Below are positions 58,828 through 64,000 of a DNA stretch of 64,000 nucleotides, piece after piece (position 1 is the first letter of the stretch; the number at the start of each line of letters is the position of its first letter). This DNA is from Gordionus sp. m RMFG-2023. Its lineage: Eukaryota; Nematomorpha; Gordioida; Chordodea; Parachordodidae. The DNA lies in contig NC_088779.1 in NCBI RefSeq assembly GCF_954871325.1, forward strand, positions 15,564,846 to 15,628,845. Direction: 5' to 3'. A program made the translations under genes and the position numbers. The notes under the pieces are model-generated. The model was given only the letters and a program-made list of their open reading frames with translations, ran no database searches and was not told where the DNA came from.

Positions 58828-58975
58828 ATTATTATTATTATTATTATTATTCTCATTCTTTGGACGCCAAATGATAATGATAACGATGATGATCAAGCTT
58901 ATGATAAGACATTGATGATCAAGCTTATGGTATGACGATGATGATCAATGATAAGACAGTGTGAGCAAGATTATG
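58828..58975. repeat. Microsatellite and GATGATCAAGCTTATG repeats
   Basis: An ATT-trinucleotide run at 58828-58852 is followed by two or three copies of GATGATCAAGCTTATGNTA. They sit just before the 3' LTR. Confidence 0.6.
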
Positions 58976-59239
58976 GTATGACGACGAGGAGCGAGCACGA
59001 CAGGAAGAATTAATCAAGGAAAGAGTTGTTATGAATGTGTTGTTTATTTCAAATGTGTTTATTATAGCCAATATGTTTTAATCAATCAATTTACTTTTTT
59101 TGTTATTTTTAATTTTCCTTATCATTCAAATGTTTCAATTACTGTAATACTATATATAACATCACAATCTGATAAAAATTATCATTATATTTTTTCTATT
59201 TGATAAACGATAATTTTAACTTTTCTACCTAATTATCCA

Positions 59240-59443
59240 GATGTGAACTGAAAATTTAAATAAAATTCATATTTCATATAAAATTACTTATTTTTATTAA
59301 AATCTGATTAATCAGCCGGTAATAATAGAAAAACAACTGTCTATGGGTTATGAAATATAAGTAAGTTGTTTACTTTTGACTTTTTACATACATCTCAATT
59401 CAATGATCATATAAATAAGTGTAAAAATAACTATATATAGTTG
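59240..59443. other. AT-rich spacer
   Basis: No feature between the fossil LTR element and the next insertion. Confidence 0.4.
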
Positions 59444-59451
59444 ATTATTAT

Positions 59452-61348
59452 TAGGGGCTTCACTAGTTACAATCTCAGGGGGCTCACCTAAAAAATATTT
59501 ATGGGGGCTTTTTGTCAACTCTAAACAATTATTCTGAATTTCATATTTTGTCATTTATCATATTTTGCATACAAAATAAACTAGCATATAAATAATTAAA
59601 ACAATACAAGACATTTCTAAAAATAATATTTTTTAATACAAAATCTATTTATTACAGTATATAATATTTTCGATTGCTGATATAAAAATATTTTGCGTCT
59701 AAAGAATTATAAGTGATAAAAAAGGTTAATTAAATCATACATATGCCTCAATTGATAATGGTTTCTAAAAATCACATAAGACTATATAATTCTTAGCAAG
59801 TTACATTGACAAAAGGTCATGTAACTAATATAACTCTCTGTTACCATTTTAAACAATGTTTTATAGAATGGACTAAAAAGGAAAATTTATGGACCTTACC
59901 AAATAAACAATTCTTGAAGAAGAGAATATAAACGACCAATCCAAATCATAAAACTATATGGTGGTTAGAGTTTCTAAGATGACATGATAGAAGCTAAATA
60001 AGTAATCGAGAAAAGTATTGTGAGATATTAAATAAATTTCTAAAAGATTATCTTCCATTTTTAATGATATATAAACGACTGTACAGTTGACCATTATTGC
60101 TTATCTAAAATTTGCAATCATAATCCCTCAGCAGCTGTAGTAATAATCTTAAATTAAGACACTAGATGCTGGTTAATTTGCAGCCATAGCCATATCACCC
60201 ACGATGGTAACCCATATCAGAATTTATTATTTTAGATAAATTGATAAAACAAAAACACAAAATCTTTAGAAGAAATTATGCAAATATATTGAAGCCTTGG
60301 GTTATTTACACGGCAAGGATGCCATATTGAAACATTTTGTAACTATAAAATAAGAACCAGAATGATATCATGAAAGCAATTAAGATTTTATAATTATTGT
60401 TGCACCACCTCTAGTTCTATATTATATCTTAAAATAATAGTAGTTTGTAATAATATCAAAAATATATTCGTATTAAAAATTTAAATCAAAACTGTTTTTT
60501 AAAAAAGAAAAAATAGCTTTCCTAAAAACACGTAAAAAAGAGAAGAAAAGATATCTAATTTACTACATCCATTGTGGAATGAATAATAAGACGTTTTATT
60601 TTAATAATATTTTAAATAAATAGATGGCGTTAAATAATTGAATGCAATATGTTATTTATATTTATTATCAAAAGCATTTATTAGTAAAATTTTAAAAATA
60701 TTAATTGTAATATATTTATTAACTGTCAAATACGTCTGTTAAAGTGGTATTTTACCTAATATTTTATAAATAATTATACATTATAGAGGATTATAAACTA
60801 TATGTCTACGTACATTTTATAAATAAATCTCTTATACTTATTTGGATTTGAACCATACAAATAATTTTAAGAAGAGACATGATAATTAAATTTAAAAATC
60901 AATAATATAGTTGATTAGTGATTTTGGCTAATTACAATATTAAATTTGTTAATTTTCAATTAATAAATGTTTATATTTATTTTATTAGGGTTAGGTAATA
61001 ATTTAAAAATTAAAAGTCAATTAAGTTTCAACTGTTAATGCGAAATTAATATTTAGTGAGTGATATTTATATATTTAACATAGAATAAATTTATATGTAT
61101 TAATCTAATCTAATAATTAAAATAGTATTCATTTAATAAAAATTTAGATAGTCTTATTAGTTTTTAAATAATAAAATTAATCTATATATTACACAATAGA
61201 ATTATAAAAGAAATCGTTCAGAGGGGCAATTAAAAAAAATTATTTTTAGTTCAAGGGGATATTAAGGAATAATAAAAAATTTGCTTCAGAGGGCTATTCA
61301 AATTTTTCAGGGGGCTCGAGCTCCTGCGCGCCCCTCTCTAGTCCACTG
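59452..61348. mobile_element. hAT-type element, 1.9 kb, no recognisable transposase
   Basis: The left end TAGGGGCTTCACTAG and the right end, reversed, CAGTGGACTAGAGAGGGG, with GGGGGCTC motifs inside each. Flanked by a perfect 8-bp repeat ATTATTAT (59444-59451 and 61349-61356), though the low complexity of that repeat weakens it. The last 250 bp match the start of 27768-28314 in reverse complement, including GCCCCCTGAA-type units. Interior frames (for example WLEFLR near 59958) match no transposase I know. Confidence 0.6.
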
Positions 61349-61356
61349 ATTATTAT

Positions 61357-62010
61357 ATTTGGTTTGTAAAATAAATTTTACTGAAAATTTTTGCAAATGA
61401 TAAGTAAATTGTTGTAATTCAAATATTAGGTAAGATTTAAACAATCTGTGTTAGTTGAGCTTAGTTAGTAATAAAATAACATAAATTAACAATCAATTAA
61501 TTAATATTAAAAAGAAACATTAGAAAATCAAATTGATCAAAAATTTATTTTATTAAAATTATCATACGTAGGTTTTATTTAATTTCAATGAATTAAGAAC
61601 AAGAAATACAATCACAAATGTTGGCTATATTATTTCTACATAAATCAATGTATAAAAATATAATATAATAAATTAATCAAAATTTAGCTTTCACTCTATT
61701 CCAACTCAAAAGGAAGCGTTTTCACTTCATTTGAAACAACAAAGAAAAGCACGTGGTAATGATGTATAGCCAAACGACGTTATTGATATTTTATGCAATA
61801 AACTATAGAAAACGACATGATAATACTCAAGGAATGTGATATTCAAAAAATAGGATATCATTAAAAATAAATAAATGATAAGAGAAAATAATGTGAACAT
61901 TAATATTTTTTTTAATCGACCCATTTTTTGATATATTCCTCTGTCGGCCTCAAAAATCGACATTTTCTCGCGTTCTCGTGGGCAAAATGCCCACTTGGTT
62001 TAATGGCCAG
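61357..62010. other. Right interior of the 11-kb hAT
   Basis: AT-rich. A minus-strand frame 61727-61963 starts MSIFEADRGIYQKMGRLKK and then becomes hydrophobic; it could be leader sequence of the hAT gene but has no supporting motif. A palindrome GTGGGCAAAATGCCCAC lies at 61978-61994. Confidence 0.35.
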
Positions 62011-62059
62011 TACGCTCCTGTGTAAAATTAATTATATAAAATTTTACGAGTTTATAAAA

Positions 62060-62410
62060 TCCATAAAAGAAATATATAGTTTTTAAAATTCAGTTTACTT
62101 GATAAACTTTCTTTAAAATAAATTTGTGTTGTGAGTAATCAACTCAATATCTGTTATATTTATGTTCATGGGAAATTTAATATTGATTAATGAATATGAT
62201 TGGTTAGCTGGACTATTAACAATGCTAAGATTTATAACCATAAAAGAAATATATAGTTATTTAAAATTTTACTTGATAAACTTTCTTTAAATTGAATTTG
62301 TGGGTAATCAACTCAATATCTGTTTACACATTTATTATCATGGGAAAAGAAATATTGATCAATTAATATTAATGGTTAGCTGGACTATTAACAAATACTA
62401 CAATTTTTTA
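62060..62410. repeat. Imperfect tandem duplication, unit about 170-180 bp
   Basis: AAAAGAAATATATAGTTTTT to TGGTTAGCTGGACTATTAAC (about 62065-62221) is repeated at about 62242-62391 with small gaps and substitutions. An older event than the duplication that follows. Confidence 0.7.
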
Positions 62411-62658
62411 AAATATAATAAAATTAATTTAAAATTTTATATTTGTTTTTAAAAATAAAAAAAATTTAAAAATATTTTGAAAAAATTTAAAAAAGTGAGA
62501 AAAAGTGTGAGACCAATGGTTAGCTGGACTATTAACAAATACTACAATTTTTTAAAATATAATAAAATTAATTTAAAATTTTATATTTGTTTTTAAAAAT
62601 AAAAAAAATTTAAAAATATTTTGAAAAAATTTAAAAAAGTGAGAAAAAGTGTGAGACC
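62371..62658. repeat. Perfect tandem duplication of 144 bp
   Basis: Unit beginning AATGGTTAGCTGGACTATTA and ending AAGTGTGAGACC occurs at 62371-62514 and 62515-62658 with no difference seen. The unit starts with the last part of the older repeat at 62060-62410, so the duplication overlaps it. Confidence 0.85.
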
Positions 62659-62925
62659 AATTGTGATTATTTTAAATTACTCCTCTATTTGATAAAAATT
62701 ATTTTACTAAATGTTTTCTATCCTAGATGTCACAAATCTTTACTTTTACGATATCTACTAAATTATAATATCAAAGCTACCAACCGACTTATCAATTCTC
62801 ATATTGATTAAACTATATCGCATAAGGATTAAAACAGAAATAATGCACAAAAAAATTCCTCAAATGTCGAGAATAAATACTCAACGTTCAGAAAATCCTG
62901 AATATAATTTTTTAGAAATATTTTG
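62659..62925. other. AT-rich sequence, no gene
   Basis: No feature recognised. Confidence 0.4.
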
Positions 62926-62929
62926 GTTA

Positions 62930-63165
62930 TTTTAGCGGCGGGGTTATTTTTGATAATTTAAAAAAAAATAATTAGAGGTATTTTTTTCCTTTTTTTCCAG
63001 GTTTATTTTCCCCTATATTTAATTAAAATCTAAAAAATGGGGAATTTATTTCCGGGGAATAATCTATGGGATTATTTTTCCGGGTAATTATTTTCCTAGG
63101 ATTTCTTTTCATGGGAATTATTTTACAGGGGATTTCCGGGGAATTATTTAAGGGAAAAAACAATC
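62930..63165. repeat. Degenerate GGGGAATTATTTTCC-type minisatellite
   Basis: Variants of GGGGAATTATTTTCC, such as GGGGAATTTATTTCCGGGG, GGGTAATTATTTTCC, GGGAATTATTTTACAGGGG and TCCGGGGAATTATTTAAGGG, recur every 15-25 bp, several of them palindromic. No reading frame. Confidence 0.55.
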
Positions 63166-63269
63166 AAAACAATATAATGACTAAAATAATACAATCTACA
63201 AAAAACTAATTCCCAGCATTCCTGCGGAAATCATATCCGAATGGAATTAAATACTGGATCTAAGGTCAA

Positions 63270-64000
63270 AATAAACGAAATAGAATGAAAAACAAATTTA
63301 ATCATCCTGGATTAACAATTTGCATGCTAGAGCTTAAAAGATATACTGGTACCAATATTAGGCCATACTATATATAGTGAAATTACAATGTGAAAGATGA
63401 ACATTAGAACTACCTCTCATAGCATAAAAATATTTAAAAAAATCTACTTGGAGCTGGCTAACTAAATTTTCAAAGATGACTGAAATACCATAACATTTAT
63501 ATACAAAATGAATTTTCTCAATTATTTACCAAAGAATTGAATTGTTTGAAAGATTTTAAGGCATATATATGAAAAAGAAACCAAATTTCTGCAAATCACA
63601 TCCAGTATCATACACATTAAAAGAAAAAGTTGAAGAAGATTTAGACAAATTGTTATAAATATGAGTATTGGAAAAATCAACCACTCACTTTATGCATTAC
63701 CAACAGTAATTGTTTAAAGGAAAGAAAAAATTATGAATTTGCGGTGATTTTAAAGAACGATAAATCAAAATATTAATTCATATCCAATATCAAGATTTTA
63801 GCCAGTTTGGAAAATGGAGATGAATTTTCAATATTAGACCTCTCAGATGCCTATTTTCAAAATAGAGTGGAGGAAGAGTCATAAAAATATCTAGTAATCA
63901 ATACGCATAATTTATTTTTTAAATATACAAGACTTACCATTTGGTATATTGTCTTCTCCGGCAATATTTCAACAGGCCCAAGAATTTTTTAAAAGGTTTT
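63270..64000 (+). mobile_element. Fossil Ty3/gypsy-type retrotransposon, pol part, cut by window edge
   Basis: From about 63780 the plus strand reads like the first part of a Ty3/gypsy reverse transcriptase (FSILDLSDAYFQ), and weaker upstream sequence could be the preceding pol region. The element is broken and continues beyond the right edge. No LTR is seen in the window, so its length and age cannot be judged. Confidence 0.6.

Larger units (their letters stand above)
55512..59239 (+). mobile_element. Fossil LTR retrotransposon, probably Ty3/gypsy-like
   Basis: Two similar direct repeats, beginning TGTTACGAATGTG (55512) and TGTTATGAATGTG (59027) and about 180-210 bp long, enclose the element. 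A purine-rich AAGGAAAGAG precedes the second. Inside, a gag-like region (about 56510-57600) ends in an asparagine-rich repeat part, followed by a protease-like segment near 57793-57975. Most of pol is not recognised, so the element is broken and shortened. The two LTRs differ clearly, so it is old. No target duplication was identified and the LTR 3' borders are approximate. It lies inside the 11-kb hAT. Confidence 0.65.
51015..62020 (-). mobile_element. 11-kb hAT transposon with nested insertions
   Basis: The left end CAGGGGCGAACGACGAC and, reversed, the right end CAGGAGCGTACTGGCC, each followed within about 40 bp by GTGGGCA, are inverted repeats with some mismatches. The flanks are a perfect 8-bp duplication, TGTAAAAT (51007-51014 and 62021-62028). 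Contents: LINE fragment 51390-52030, solo LTR 52348-52624, a ZMYM1-like transposase relic 52640-54815 (minus, probably its own), a fossil LTR element 55512-59239 and another hAT-type element 59452-61348. Without these it would be about 4.6 kb. Confidence 0.8.

Noticed and set aside
1-64000. CRISPR arrays, operons, rRNA genes and prokaryotic features.
   Set aside because: No short regularly spaced repeats, no gene clusters with ribosome binding sites and no rRNA-like sequence; all coding relics are eukaryotic mobile elements or spliced exons.

Overview
The window looks like a gene-poor, strongly AT-rich stretch of an invertebrate animal genome. It has intron-type splice signals, no operons or ribosome binding sites, and abundant decayed hAT, LINE, mariner and LTR copies. 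The species cannot be named from this sequence. Host coding content is very small. Two minus-strand exons (21520-21804 and 604-747) each carry one IQ calmodulin-binding motif and have phase-0 splice sites at both ends, so they may be exons of one gene separated by about 20.8 kb of repeat-filled intron. A further unassigned minus-strand ORF lies at 2600-2893.

Layout. 1-24.5 kb: the two IQ exons, a solo LTR, a broken hAT interrupted by a 363-bp foldback element and a Tc1/mariner copy (TA duplication), a MADF-like relic, a zinc-knuckle ORF, a LINE copy, a hAT nested in a hAT, and a 221-bp hAT-type MITE. 24.5-30.4 kb: a nearly full-length but decayed LINE with a restriction-like endonuclease end, hAT debris and a LINE fragment. 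30.4-39.9 kb: an RTE-type LINE 3' end split by a 9.2-kb hAT. That hAT carries GC-rich subterminal repeats, a tandem array and its own transposase relic, and has swallowed a full-length RTE LINE of the same family as the one it sits in, plus a second LINE copy split by a small hAT. 40-51 kb: hAT ends and fragments, and a hAT inserted into another hAT's transposase with a perfect 8-bp duplication. 51-62 kb: an 11-kb hAT with a perfect 8-bp target duplication, containing a LINE fragment, a solo LTR, its own transposase relic, a fossil LTR retrotransposon and a further hAT-type element. 62-64 kb: recent tandem duplications, a minisatellite-like tract and the edge of a fossil Ty3/gypsy pol.

The best-supported results are the insertion boundaries, because target-site duplications were read directly on both sides. 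They give a relative order of insertion. The least expected single item is the full-length RTE LINE (33556-36644), whose 5' end, right at the target duplication, is a tRNA-Arg-like sequence with A and B boxes. I saw no CRISPR, no rRNA, no convincing functional tRNA and no complete intact protein-coding gene.
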